Origin: Bacteroidota bacterium
GTDB taxonomy: Bacteria > Bacteroidota > Bacteroidia > Chitinophagales > Chitinophagaceae
Reading direction: 5' to 3'
NCBI GenBank assembly: GCA_947463975.1
Contig: CANHUW010000049.1
Span: forward strand, 1 to 10,012
DNA: 10,012 nucleotides
A program made the translations under genes and the position numbers. A model generated the notes under the pieces. That model was given only the letters and a program-made list of their open reading frames with translations, was not told the DNA's origin and searched no databases. Of this stretch, positions 1 to 6,308 are shown in pieces (the first letter of the stretch is position 1; each line of letters opens with the position of its first letter).

Positions 1-906
1 CAATTAGGTGGACAAACTGCATTGAAATTAGCCAAGCGATTAACAGAGAGAGGCATCAAAATTATTGGAACCTCTTTTGATAGTTTAGATATTGCAGAAG
101 ATAGAGGAAGATTCAGTGATTTACTGAAAGAATTGAATATTCCCTATCCAGAATACGGAACTGCTTATACTGCTGAAGAAGCGATCGAAGTAGCCAATAA
201 AGTGGGTTATCCAGTACTAGTAAGACCTAGTTATGTAATTGGTGGACAAAGAATGCGTATTGTAATTAATGATGCAGAAGTAGAAAGTTCAGTAGTAAGC
301 ATCTTAAAACATATTCCAGATAACAAGATTTTGATTGACCATTTCTTGGATCGTTGTCAAGAAGCAGAGGTAGATGCCATTTTTGATGGTGAAACATTTC
401 ATGTGATGGGCGTGATGGAGCACATAGAACCTGCTGGTATTCATAGTGGAGACAGTAATGCAGTATTACCTGCATTCAATCTTACTCCATTAGTTGTAGA
501 GACCATGGAATTTTATAGCGAGAAAATTGCAAGAGCTCTAAATATAAGAGGATTGATCAATATTCAATTTGCTATTAAAGATGATAAAGTATATGTGATT
601 GAAGCGAATCCAAGAGCATCAAGAACAACTCCATTTATTGCTAAAGCATATCAAATACCTTATTTAAACATCGCTACTAAAGTAATGTTAGGTGCCAATA
701 AATTAACCGACTTTACCATGGAGAAAAAACTAGACGGTTATGCGATTAAAGAACCAGTATTTAGTTTTGAAAAATTCCCTGGAGTAAATAAAGAATTAGG
801 ACCAGAGATGAAGAGCACAGGTGAAGCCATTCGTTTCATCAAAGACCTCCGCGATCCATACTTCAGAACACTTTATAAGGAGCGTTCTATGAACTTAAGT
901 AGATAG
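1..906 (+). CDS. carB: Carbamoyl-phosphate synthase large subunit, C-terminal part (5' end outside window)
   Basis: The reading frame is open from the first base, so the gene begins upstream; 301 residues and the stop are visible. The product makes carbamoyl phosphate from bicarbonate, ATP and glutamine-derived ammonia, with CarA, in the cytoplasm, feeding pyrimidine and arginine synthesis. The visible part is the second (carbamate-phosphorylating) ATP-grasp half. Visible residues 1-9 (QLGGQTALK) match the pre-ATP-grasp motif, VRPSYVIGGQRM lies at 74-85, EHIEPAGIHSGDSNAVLP at 140-157, and the metal/ATP-binding EANPRASRT at 201-209. The end of the catalytic core, FPGVNKELGPEMKSTGE, is at 259-275. 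The protein stops about 26 residues later, so the C-terminal MGS-like domain of the E. coli enzyme (roughly its last 135 residues, which binds UMP and ornithine) is absent. From memory, short CarB forms are common in Bacteroidota, so this is probably not a broken gene. An intrinsic terminator follows at once. Identity is near certain. Confidence 0.97.
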   Translation, partial: QLGGQTALKLAKRLTERGIKIIGTSFDSLDIAEDRGRFSDLLKELNIPYPEYGTAYTAEEAIEVANKVGYPVLVRPSYVIGGQRMRIVINDAEVESSVVSILKHIPDNKILIDHFLDRCQEAEVDAIFDGETFHVMGVMEHIEPAGIHSGDSNAVLPAFNLTPLVVETMEFYSEKIARALNIRGLINIQFAIKDDKVYVIEANPRASRTTPFIAKAYQIPYLNIATKVMLGANKLTDFTMEKKLDGYAIKEPVFSFEKFPGVNKELGPEMKSTGEAIRFIKDLRDPYFRTLYKERSMNLSR

Positions 907-915
907 AAATAATTG

Positions 916-949
916 AGCCCTTAAAAAAAATTAAGGGCTTTTTTATTTT
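916..949 (+). terminator. Rho-independent terminator after carB
   Basis: A perfect 9-base-pair stem, AGCCCTTAA (916-924) pairing with TTAAGGGCT (931-939), encloses a six-A loop and is followed by a T-rich tract to 949. It starts 10 bases after the carB stop. The convergent M28 peptidase gene ends at 948, so the T tract overlaps its stop codon. Read on the minus strand the hairpin also forms, but what follows (CAATTATTT) is a poorer U tract, so it works best for carB and perhaps weakly for both. Confidence 0.85.
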
Positions 950-2321
950 AAGGATTAACTCCGTACTGATCAACTAAGTATATGATCGCTGCCATATTTG
1001 CTGCGCCTAATAATAATTCTCGTTTATTAACATTTTCAAATACATCCGTTGTAGCATGATGCAAATCAAAATAGCGTTGACTATCTGGCACTAGTCCAGA
1101 CAAAACAATACTTGGATTAACTTTAGCCAATGGTCCAATATCTGCTCCACCACCACCTGCTGCGACTTCTGTTCCATAAGGTTTTAAGAATTTATTCCAA
1201 GACTGAAACTTTTTTAATTGATCTGCAGAACAAGTAATCCCAAATGCTCTTGGCGTAAATCCACCAGCATCACTTTCTAACGCAAAAATATGTTGCTCTT
1301 TATTTTCTTTAGCTAAGTCTGCATACTTATTACCCCCGCGCATGCCATTCTCTTCATTTGCAAATAATACAAAACGAATAGTATGTTTAGGCTGGTAGTT
1401 TAAAGCTTTCATGGTACGAAGTATTTCCATTGTTTGAACAATTCCTGCACCGTCATCATGCGCTCCTTCATTCACATCCCAACTATCTAAATGACCACCA
1501 ATGGTAATAATTTGATCTGGAAATTGTGTGCCCTTTAATTCAGCAACCACATTGTTCTCATCCGCATCTGGCAAAAAGAAACCATAGGTTTGTATTTGTC
1601 CTCTAACAGTATTTTTCTTCGTTAATTCATATAAAGCTTTTGCATCATTAGGTCCTAAAGCAACTGCTGGAATTTTAGGATACGCTTCATCGTATTTCAT
1701 TCCACCTGTATGCGGCTCATTATCTGGCGCAGTACTTAATGAATGAATCATTACCCCCACTGCTCCATACTTTGCAGCCCTACTTGCTCCGGTACTTCTA
1801 TACACACCCATTTCACCATACGCTTGAAATGTTTGTACTTTGGTTGGATTAAACACACTATGATAATACACTATCTTCCCTTTAATCTCGTCCTTTCTTT
1901 TTTCTAGTTCATCAAAATTAGCAACAGCAACAATATCCGCTTCCACCAAACCGTTTGAACTTAATGAATTACCTAATGCTAAAGCTGCTAAAGGCTGATT
2001 GGTTGCAACACCACCAATACCAACGATTGAGGCAAAATCTTTTCCCCCTCTTTGCCAATTAGGTGTTTTACAAGGTTGTAAGTAAACATTATCTGGGCTA
2101 AATAAAGCTAAATTTCTTTTCCCCCAAATGGCCGCATTTTGTTGTTGGGGGGATCCTGCTAGTCGGCCGCCAATTTTTTTAGTTAACTCTCTGAGTAAAT
2201 CATATGCTTTGCCATTGGTCATTACTTCGTCTACCATTTTTTTAATAGTAATACTGTCTTGATTGGTTTGAGCTTGTATGTATAGAGGCAAGCAAAAAAG
2301 AGCTACAAATAAAGCACGCAT
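948..2321 (-). CDS. Secreted M28 family zinc metallopeptidase (PGCP/carboxypeptidase Q-like)
   Basis: A 457-residue predicted exopeptidase that would act outside the cytoplasm. Residues 1-17 form a short signal peptide (Arg2, hydrophobic 3-16, likely cleavage after IQA before Gln18). Residues of about 120-245 fit the protease-associated insert seen in this M28 subgroup. The catalytic part carries the two-zinc motifs in order: GGHLDSWD with His277, AHDDGAG with Asp289, NEEN with Glu323 (general base) and Glu324, ESDAGG with Asp351, and DLHHATTD with His421 or His422. All expected ligands are present, so it should be active. Length and domain order match aminopeptidases/carboxypeptidases of the plasma glutamate carboxypeptidase type; substrate cannot be read from sequence. 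The C-terminus ends soon after the last motif, with no type IX secretion C-terminal domain and no lipobox, so a periplasmic location is inferred. It is convergent with carB and divergent from bshA. Confidence 0.92.
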   Translation of the reverse strand: MRALFVALFCLPLYIQAQTNQDSITIKKMVDEVMTNGKAYDLLRELTKKIGGRLAGSPQQQNAAIWGKRNLALFSPDNVYLQPCKTPNWQRGGKDFASIVGIGGVATNQPLAALALGNSLSSNGLVEADIVAVANFDELEKRKDEIKGKIVYYHSVFNPTKVQTFQAYGEMGVYRSTGASRAAKYGAVGVMIHSLSTAPDNEPHTGGMKYDEAYPKIPAVALGPNDAKALYELTKKNTVRGQIQTYGFFLPDADENNVVAELKGTQFPDQIITIGGHLDSWDVNEGAHDDGAGIVQTMEILRTMKALNYQPKHTIRFVLFANEENGMRGGNKYADLAKENKEQHIFALESDAGGFTPRAFGITCSADQLKKFQSWNKFLKPYGTEVAAGGGGADIGPLAKVNPSIVLSGLVPDSQRYFDLHHATTDVFENVNKRELLLGAANMAAIIYLVDQYGVNP

Positions 2322-2344
2322 AGTAAAAGTTTTTCGTTCAAATA

Positions 2345-2356
2345 ATATTTAAATAT
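2345..2356. repeat. AT-only palindrome in the M28/bshA divergent gap
   Basis: ATATTTAAATAT is a perfect 12-base palindrome. It extends to 20 bases (2341-2360) with a single mismatched pair. It sits near the middle of the only divergent gap of this size in the window, so it could be an operator for one or both genes. In sequence this AT-rich, however, such palindromes arise easily by chance, and no other copy was noticed. The rest of 2322-2409 is AT-rich; no convincing pair of Bacteroidota -33/-7 elements was found for either gene. Confidence 0.25.
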
Positions 2357-2409
2357 AATTAAACTTTATTGAATATTTAGTTGTTATTTGCATGTTCAAT
2401 AGTTTTAAA

Positions 2410-3546
2410 ATGAAGATTGGAATTGTTTGTTATCCTACATTTGGTGGAAGTGGCGTTTTAGCCACCGAGCTTGGTAAAGCTTTGGCTGAAAAAGGTCATG
2501 AGATTCATTTTATTACTTATCAACAACCTGTAAGATTGAATGGATTTCATGCAAATATATTTTACCATGAAGTTCGCGTGCCTACTTATCCATTATTCGA
2601 TTACCCTCCTTACGAATTAGCATTGGCAAGTACCATGGTGGATGTGATATTAAACCATGATTTGGATTTAATACATGCACACTACGCTATCCCTCATGCA
2701 TCTGCAGCTTACACTGCAAAACAAATTGTAAAACAAAAAACGGGTAGATCGGTTCCAGTAATAACTACATTACATGGTACAGATATTACTTTAGTAGGAA
2801 GAGATAAGACCTACGAACCAGTAGTCACTTTCTCCATTAATGAAAGTGATGCCATCACTGCTGTGTCTGCTAATTTAAAAGAAGAGACATTAAAGCATTT
2901 TGATATTCGAAAAGAAATTCAGGTGATCAATAACTTTGTGGATATACGCCGCTATGATAAAAAACCTGTAGCAGCATTTAAACAAGTCATTGCTCCTAAT
3001 AATGAAAAAATTATCGTTCATGCATCTAACTTTAGAAAAATAAAAAGAATAGATGACGTAATGACTATCTTCAACAATATTCATAAAGCATTGCCTTCGA
3101 AATTATTAATGGTGGGCGATGGCCCAGAAAGGCCAATAGCAGAAGATTTAGCTAGACAATTTGGTATTGAAGCCGACGTGCGTTTCTTGGGTAAGCAAGA
3201 GCAAATGGAAGAAATATTAGCGGTAAGTGATATCTTCTTATTGCCTTCAGAATATGAAAGTTTTGGTTTAGCCGCACTAGAAGCCATGGCGGCAAGTGCT
3301 GTTGTCATTAGTTCCAATGCAGGTGGATTAGCCGAAGTGAATATTGACGGCAAGACAGGTTATACCGCTACTGTGGGTGATACAAAAACCATGAGTGAAA
3401 AAGCCATCGAACTATTAAAAGACGAAGTAAAATTAAAGCAGTTTAAAGCCAACGCAAAAGCGCAAGCAGCTTTGTTTGATATACATCATATCATTCCACA
3501 ATACGAAGCATTGTATAGACAATACTGCAGGACAGGGGATTGTTAA
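2410..3546 (+). CDS. bshA: N-acetyl-alpha-D-glucosaminyl L-malate synthase (BshA), bacillithiol pathway
   Basis: This GT4-family, GT-B-fold glycosyltransferase would catalyse the first step of bacillithiol synthesis: UDP-GlcNAc plus L-malate gives GlcNAc-malate. With the start at 2410 it has 378 residues, the usual BshA size. It opens with MKIGIVCYPTFGGSGV, the family's N-terminal signature with the glycine-rich loop at 12-16. HAHYAIPHA (89-97), TTLHGTDITLVG (119-130), SNFRKIKRIDDV (206-217), VGDGPER (235-241) and the EX7E motif (Glu283 and Glu291, SEYESFGLAALEAMA) follow; these positions fit BshA better than generic GT4 enzymes. An in-frame ATG at 2392 would add MFNSFK, but family members begin at MKIGIVC, so 2410 is preferred. 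Neither start has a ribosome binding site. BshB and BshC are not in the window. It is convergent with the aminotransferase gene, nine bases apart, without a visible terminator. Confidence 0.93.
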   Translation: MKIGIVCYPTFGGSGVLATELGKALAEKGHEIHFITYQQPVRLNGFHANIFYHEVRVPTYPLFDYPPYELALASTMVDVILNHDLDLIHAHYAIPHASAAYTAKQIVKQKTGRSVPVITTLHGTDITLVGRDKTYEPVVTFSINESDAITAVSANLKEETLKHFDIRKEIQVINNFVDIRRYDKKPVAAFKQVIAPNNEKIIVHASNFRKIKRIDDVMTIFNNIHKALPSKLLMVGDGPERPIAEDLARQFGIEADVRFLGKQEQMEEILAVSDIFLLPSEYESFGLAALEAMAASAVVISSNAGGLAEVNIDGKTGYTATVGDTKTMSEKAIELLKDEVKLKQFKANAKAQAALFDIHHIIPQYEALYRQYCRTGDC

Positions 3547-3555
3547 TAGCAATTA

Positions 3556-4755
3556 TTATTCTTGTAATGCTTGGTGGATACTTTTTTGAATTACTTGAAT
3601 AGCTTCTAATAATTCATTTTTCGTAATACATAATGGTGGTGCAATTCTTATGCGATCTTCAGCAAATAAAAACCAATCTGTAATGATTCCATTTTGAATA
3701 CATGCCGCTGCAATTTTTTTGGCCAATTTCGAAGAGTCAAATTGCAAAGACATCCACAAACCTTTATGATTTCTATGTACTATTGCAGGATGCATTAATT
3801 GATCAACCAATAGTTGTTCCTTCTCTTTCACTTCTTTCATCCAATCTTCCTGTAACAATACTTCTAAAGCTGCATGACCTGCTGCACAACTCACTGGATT
3901 TCCTCCGAAAGTGGTAATATGTCCCAACACAGGAGCATAAGTCAAACACTGCATCATTTTAACACTACTAATAAATGCTCCCAAAGGCAGGCCACCTCCT
4001 AAGGCTTTGCCAGTCAATAATACATCAGGCGCAATGCCGTATTGTTCAAAGGCAAATAAGCTACCCGTTCTACCAAAGCCAGATTGTATTTCATCAACAA
4101 TCAATAAAGCACAAACTGAAGCACATTTTTTTTGTAAGGCAATTATCCATTCTTTATTCGCAGGAGTAACACCCGTTTCTGCTTGTACCAATTCTACTAA
4201 GACACCTGCAACACTATGATCAATTAAATCTAAATCCTCAAAATGATTATACCTTAATTGCAAAGTATCCGGAAGTAGTGGACGAAAGGCGTTTTTAAAA
4301 TATTCATCCCCCATCATGCTCAATGCACCTTGTGTACTACCATGATACGCACCTTTAAAAGAAACTAATTTAGTTTTGCCCGTTACACGTTTTGCTAATT
4401 TCATGGCACCCTCTGCAGCTTCAGCACCACTATTCGTAAAATAAACAGATTGCAAATTATCTGGCAATAAGCTTGTTAATGTTTTTGCATAAGCTACCTG
4501 AGGTGCTTGAATAAATTCTCCATACACAATCACGTGCATGTACTTTTCCGTTTGCTCTTGAATAGCTTTAATCACAGAAGGATGGCTATGTCCAATATTA
4601 CAAACACTGAATCCTGCAATCATATCTACATATGCTTTACCATTTGTATCATAAATATGTATACCCTTAGCAGAAGCCACTTCGATTCCAATGGGCTTAT
4701 CAGAAGTTTGCGCCAAATGTTGGAAAAAGAGTTGTCTATTGTTTATTCTTGACAT
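3556..4755 (-). CDS. Class III PLP-dependent aminotransferase (acetylornithine/ornithine aminotransferase-like)
   Basis: A cytoplasmic fold-type I aminotransferase of 399 residues. SGAEAAEGAMKLAKR (109-123) and GAYHGS (135-140, His138) are cofactor-binding signatures. DEIQSGFGRTG (221-231) holds the PLP-pyridine Asp221, and LTGKALGGGLPLGA holds the Schiff-base Lys250. TTFGGNP (281-287) contacts the phosphate, and RIRIAPPLCIT near the C-terminus provides the expected carboxylate-binding Arg. The fold and chemistry are therefore clear. The amino donor is not: the group includes acetylornithine, ornithine, 4-aminobutyrate and lysine enzymes, and no partner gene of those pathways adjoins it. The frame stays open upstream to an ATG at 4866, but that would add 37 residues and overlap the divergent neighbour; MSRINNRQLFFQHLA at 4755 is a natural start. 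Convergent with bshA and divergent from the carbonic-anhydrase-like gene. Confidence 0.9.
   Translation of the reverse strand: MSRINNRQLFFQHLAQTSDKPIGIEVASAKGIHIYDTNGKAYVDMIAGFSVCNIGHSHPSVIKAIQEQTEKYMHVIVYGEFIQAPQVAYAKTLTSLLPDNLQSVYFTNSGAEAAEGAMKLAKRVTGKTKLVSFKGAYHGSTQGALSMMGDEYFKNAFRPLLPDTLQLRYNHFEDLDLIDHSVAGVLVELVQAETGVTPANKEWIIALQKKCASVCALLIVDEIQSGFGRTGSLFAFEQYGIAPDVLLTGKALGGGLPLGAFISSVKMMQCLTYAPVLGHITTFGGNPVSCAAGHAALEVLLQEDWMKEVKEKEQLLVDQLMHPAIVHRNHKGLWMSLQFDSSKLAKKIAAACIQNGIITDWFLFAEDRIRIAPPLCITKNELLEAIQVIQKSIHQALQE
4720..4751 (+). promoter_or_regulatory. Possible Bacteroidota-type promoter for the carbonic-anhydrase-like gene
   Basis: TTGG at 4720-4723 and TATTCTTG at 4744-4751 (one mismatch to TAnnTTTG) are separated by 20 bases, close to the spacing known for sigma-ABfr -33/-7 elements. 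Transcription would start around 4758, about 30 bases before the ATG at 4790. The site lies inside the start of the opposite-strand aminotransferase gene, whose coding constraint could also produce it by chance. Confidence 0.3.
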
Positions 4756-4773
4756 TACTAGTAAATTGCAGTA

Positions 4774-4781
4774 CAAAAGTC
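4774..4781 (-). promoter_or_regulatory. Possible -7 element for the aminotransferase gene
   Basis: Read on the minus strand this is GACTTTTG, one mismatch from the Bacteroidota -7 consensus TAnnTTTG, 18 bases before the ATG at 4755. No TTG was found at the usual distance upstream (the nearest is only 12 bases away), so support is weak. Confidence 0.25.
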
Positions 4782-4789
4782 GCATTTTT

Positions 4790-5329
4790 ATGGCAACCAT
4801 ACTAGCAGTTAACGGGAAAGATCCACAATTTGGTAAAAATTGTTTTGTAGCACCCAATGCTACCATTGTGGGAGAAGTGGAAATGGGCGATGATTGTTCT
4901 ATATGGTTTAATGCCGTGATCCGTGGAGATGTTCATTATATAAAAATGGGCGACAAGGTAAATGTTCAAGATGGGGCCATCATACATTGTACTTTCCAAA
5001 AACATCCTACCCAGATTGGTAATCATGTATCTATTGGACATAATGCCATGGTACATGGGTGCACCATACACGATAATGTATTAATTGGTATGGGCAGTAT
5101 TGTAATGGATGCATGTGTAGTACATTCCAACTCCATCATTGCTGCAGGCGCAGTTGTTTTAGAAGGAACCATTGTAGAAGAAGGTTCTATTTATGCAGGC
5201 GTACCAGCTAAAAAAGTAAAAACCATAAGTCAGGAATTAATCAACGGGGAGATTCATAGAATTTCCAATAATTATGTACAATATGCGTCTTGGTTTTCTG
5301 AACACAATGAAGCGCCCCAAACAAAATAG
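4790..5329 (+). CDS. Gamma-carbonic anhydrase family protein (left-handed beta-helix, YrdA/PaaY-like)
   Basis: A 179-residue hexapeptide-repeat protein of the gamma-carbonic anhydrase family, expected to be a cytoplasmic trimer with zinc (or another metal) between subunits. The repeats run from about residue 15 to 140, followed by an alpha-helical tail. The three metal-ligand histidines are present with the right spacing: His66 in AIIHCTF, His84 in SIGHNAMVHG, and His89. VIRGDVHYI supplies the conserved Arg45 and Asp47, and Gln60 (NVQDG) is also kept. The acidic loop with the proton-shuttle Glu of the archaeal Cam enzyme is missing, as in YrdA-type proteins, many of which show little or no carbonic anhydrase activity, so CO2 hydration is possible but not shown. 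MATILAVNGKDPQFG is the family-like start; an earlier in-frame ATG at 4691 lies well inside the divergent aminotransferase gene. It is convergent with rsgA, nine bases apart. Confidence 0.93.
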   Translation: MATILAVNGKDPQFGKNCFVAPNATIVGEVEMGDDCSIWFNAVIRGDVHYIKMGDKVNVQDGAIIHCTFQKHPTQIGNHVSIGHNAMVHGCTIHDNVLIGMGSIVMDACVVHSNSIIAAGAVVLEGTIVEEGSIYAGVPAKKVKTISQELINGEIHRISNNYVQYASWFSEHNEAPQTK

Positions 5330-5338
5330 TTTATTCCA

Positions 5339-6268
5339 TTAATATTTATGCTCTTCCATTCCATGCCATAAATCGACATAGCTATAAAATCTAGCTTCGG
5401 TGATGATACCCTTTTCTACTGCAGCTTTTACCGCACAACTGGGTTCGTTAATATGTTGACAATTGTTGAATTGACATCCATGCATTACCGCACGCATTTC
5501 TGGAAAATATTGAGCCAATTCTTCTTTTTCCATATTCACCAATCCTAATTCACGCATTCCTGGCGTATCTATCACACTTCCACCAGAAGGCAGATCATAC
5601 ATTTGAGCAAATGTTGTAGTATGCATTCCTTTTCCACTCCAATCACTCACTTCTTGGGTGATAATATCTAAATCAGGAAATAAATAATTAATCAAACTTG
5701 ATTTTCCCACTCCACTATGTCCACTCACTAGTGTCGTCTTGTTCTTCAATAAAAGCTCCAATTGCTCCAATCCTTTTTTATGCTCTACGCTAATGAGGAT
5801 TACTTTATAGCCAACTGCTTCATACATTGTTTTCATTGCTGAATATAAAGCCATTTCTTTTTCCTCATAGAGATCGGCTTTATTAAAAACAATGATAGCG
5901 GGAATGTGAAAAGATTCACATGCAATTAAAAAACGATCTATGAAACCTTGAGAAGTTTTGGGCGATTTTAAGGTAGCGAGCAAAATTGACTGATCCAAAT
6001 TAGATGCGATAATATGTTGCTGTCTTTTATTATGAGGAGATCGTCTTGCCACATAATTGTCTCTATCTAAAATTTCTGCAATCATAATCGCCTCCTCGTC
6101 ACCCCCTTCTTCGATTTCCGCATGCACCCAATCTCCCACCGCAATAGGGTTGGTAGAGGAACGATTGTCTAACTTAATTGCCCCCTTGGTACGGGCTTGA
6201 TAAAACAGTCCCTCCTCGGATTTAATCGAGTACCAACTACCTGTTGATTTATAAACTCTAGCACGCAT
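5339..6268 (-). CDS. rsgA: Ribosome small subunit biogenesis GTPase RsgA (YjeQ/YloQ)
   Basis: A 309-residue circularly permuted GTPase that checks maturation of the 30S subunit and hydrolyses GTP on it. An OB-fold occupies about residues 1-70. The G motifs then appear in permuted order: G4 NKAD at 129-132, the G1 P-loop GHSGVGKSS at 183-191, the G2 region GKGMHTTT at 212-219, and G3 DTPG at 234-237. A C-terminal zinc knuckle follows, with Cys265, Cys270, His272 and Cys278. All motifs are intact and the length is typical, so it should be functional. The start at MRARVYKSTG fits the family and leaves a 40-base divergent gap to menG. Its end faces the end of the carbonic-anhydrase-like gene with no visible hairpin between them. 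Confidence 0.96.
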   Translation of the reverse strand: MRARVYKSTGSWYSIKSEEGLFYQARTKGAIKLDNRSSTNPIAVGDWVHAEIEEGGDEEAIMIAEILDRDNYVARRSPHNKRQQHIIASNLDQSILLATLKSPKTSQGFIDRFLIACESFHIPAIIVFNKADLYEEKEMALYSAMKTMYEAVGYKVILISVEHKKGLEQLELLLKNKTTLVSGHSGVGKSSLINYLFPDLDIITQEVSDWSGKGMHTTTFAQMYDLPSGGSVIDTPGMRELGLVNMEKEELAQYFPEMRAVMHGCQFNNCQHINEPSCAVKAAVEKGIITEARFYSYVDLWHGMEEHKY

Positions 6269-6274
6269 TGAATA

Positions 6275-6282
6275 CGAAGATA
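6275..6282 (-). promoter_or_regulatory. Possible -7 element for rsgA
   Basis: On the minus strand this reads TATCTTCG, one mismatch from TAnnTTTG, six bases before the rsgA ATG (6268). If used, the transcript would begin at or almost at the start codon. No well-spaced TTG lies upstream. Confidence 0.3.
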
Positions 6283-6296
6283 ACCCACAAAATCAA

Positions 6297-6304
6297 TATC
6301 TTTG
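6297..6304 (+). promoter_or_regulatory. -7 promoter element of the menG-porT-pyrC-mutS-like operon
   Basis: TATCTTTG is an exact match to the Bacteroidota primary-sigma -7 element TAnnTTTG, lying only four bases before the menG ATG at 6309. Transcription would begin about at the start codon, giving a leaderless or nearly leaderless mRNA. The closest TTG upstream (6268-6270) is 26 bases away, longer than usual, so the -33 element is unclear. Confidence 0.5.
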
Positions 6305-6308
6305 CTAC

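Noticed and set aside
22..906. carB starting at TTG 22 as a complete 294-residue gene
   Set aside because: The frame is open to base 1 and the residues before it (QLGGQTA) belong to the conserved CarB motif; the gene is cut by the window edge.
2145..2172. G-run plus GGATCC and CGGCCG, resembling a cloning polylinker
   Set aside because: Read on the minus strand it encodes GGRLAGSPQQ of the M28 peptidase, a conserved segment of such enzymes near the N-terminus, in an unbroken frame; so it is native sequence.
3081..3353. Antisense open frame of 90 codons within bshA
   Set aside because: It is a shadow of the strongly supported bshA frame, with no recognisable domain. The same holds for the other short antisense frames in carB, the aminotransferase, rsgA and menG.
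3540..3580. Possible terminator between the convergent bshA and aminotransferase genes
   Set aside because: GCAATTA and TAATGC pair only imperfectly, with no T tract on either side; too weak to call.
4691..4789. N-terminal extension of the carbonic-anhydrase-like protein to ATG 4691
   Set aside because: It lies antisense within the aminotransferase coding region, and the added 33 residues (several Cys and Lys, no repeat) do not fit the family; MATILAVNGKD is the natural start.
4756..4866. N-terminal extension of the aminotransferase to ATG 4866
   Set aside because: The 37 extra residues lack family similarity and would overlap the start of the divergent carbonic-anhydrase-like gene; the 4755 start fits the usual length.
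5325..5345. Possible terminator between the carbonic-anhydrase-like gene and rsgA
   Set aside because: No inverted repeat with a useful stem is visible in the nine-base gap or flanking bases.
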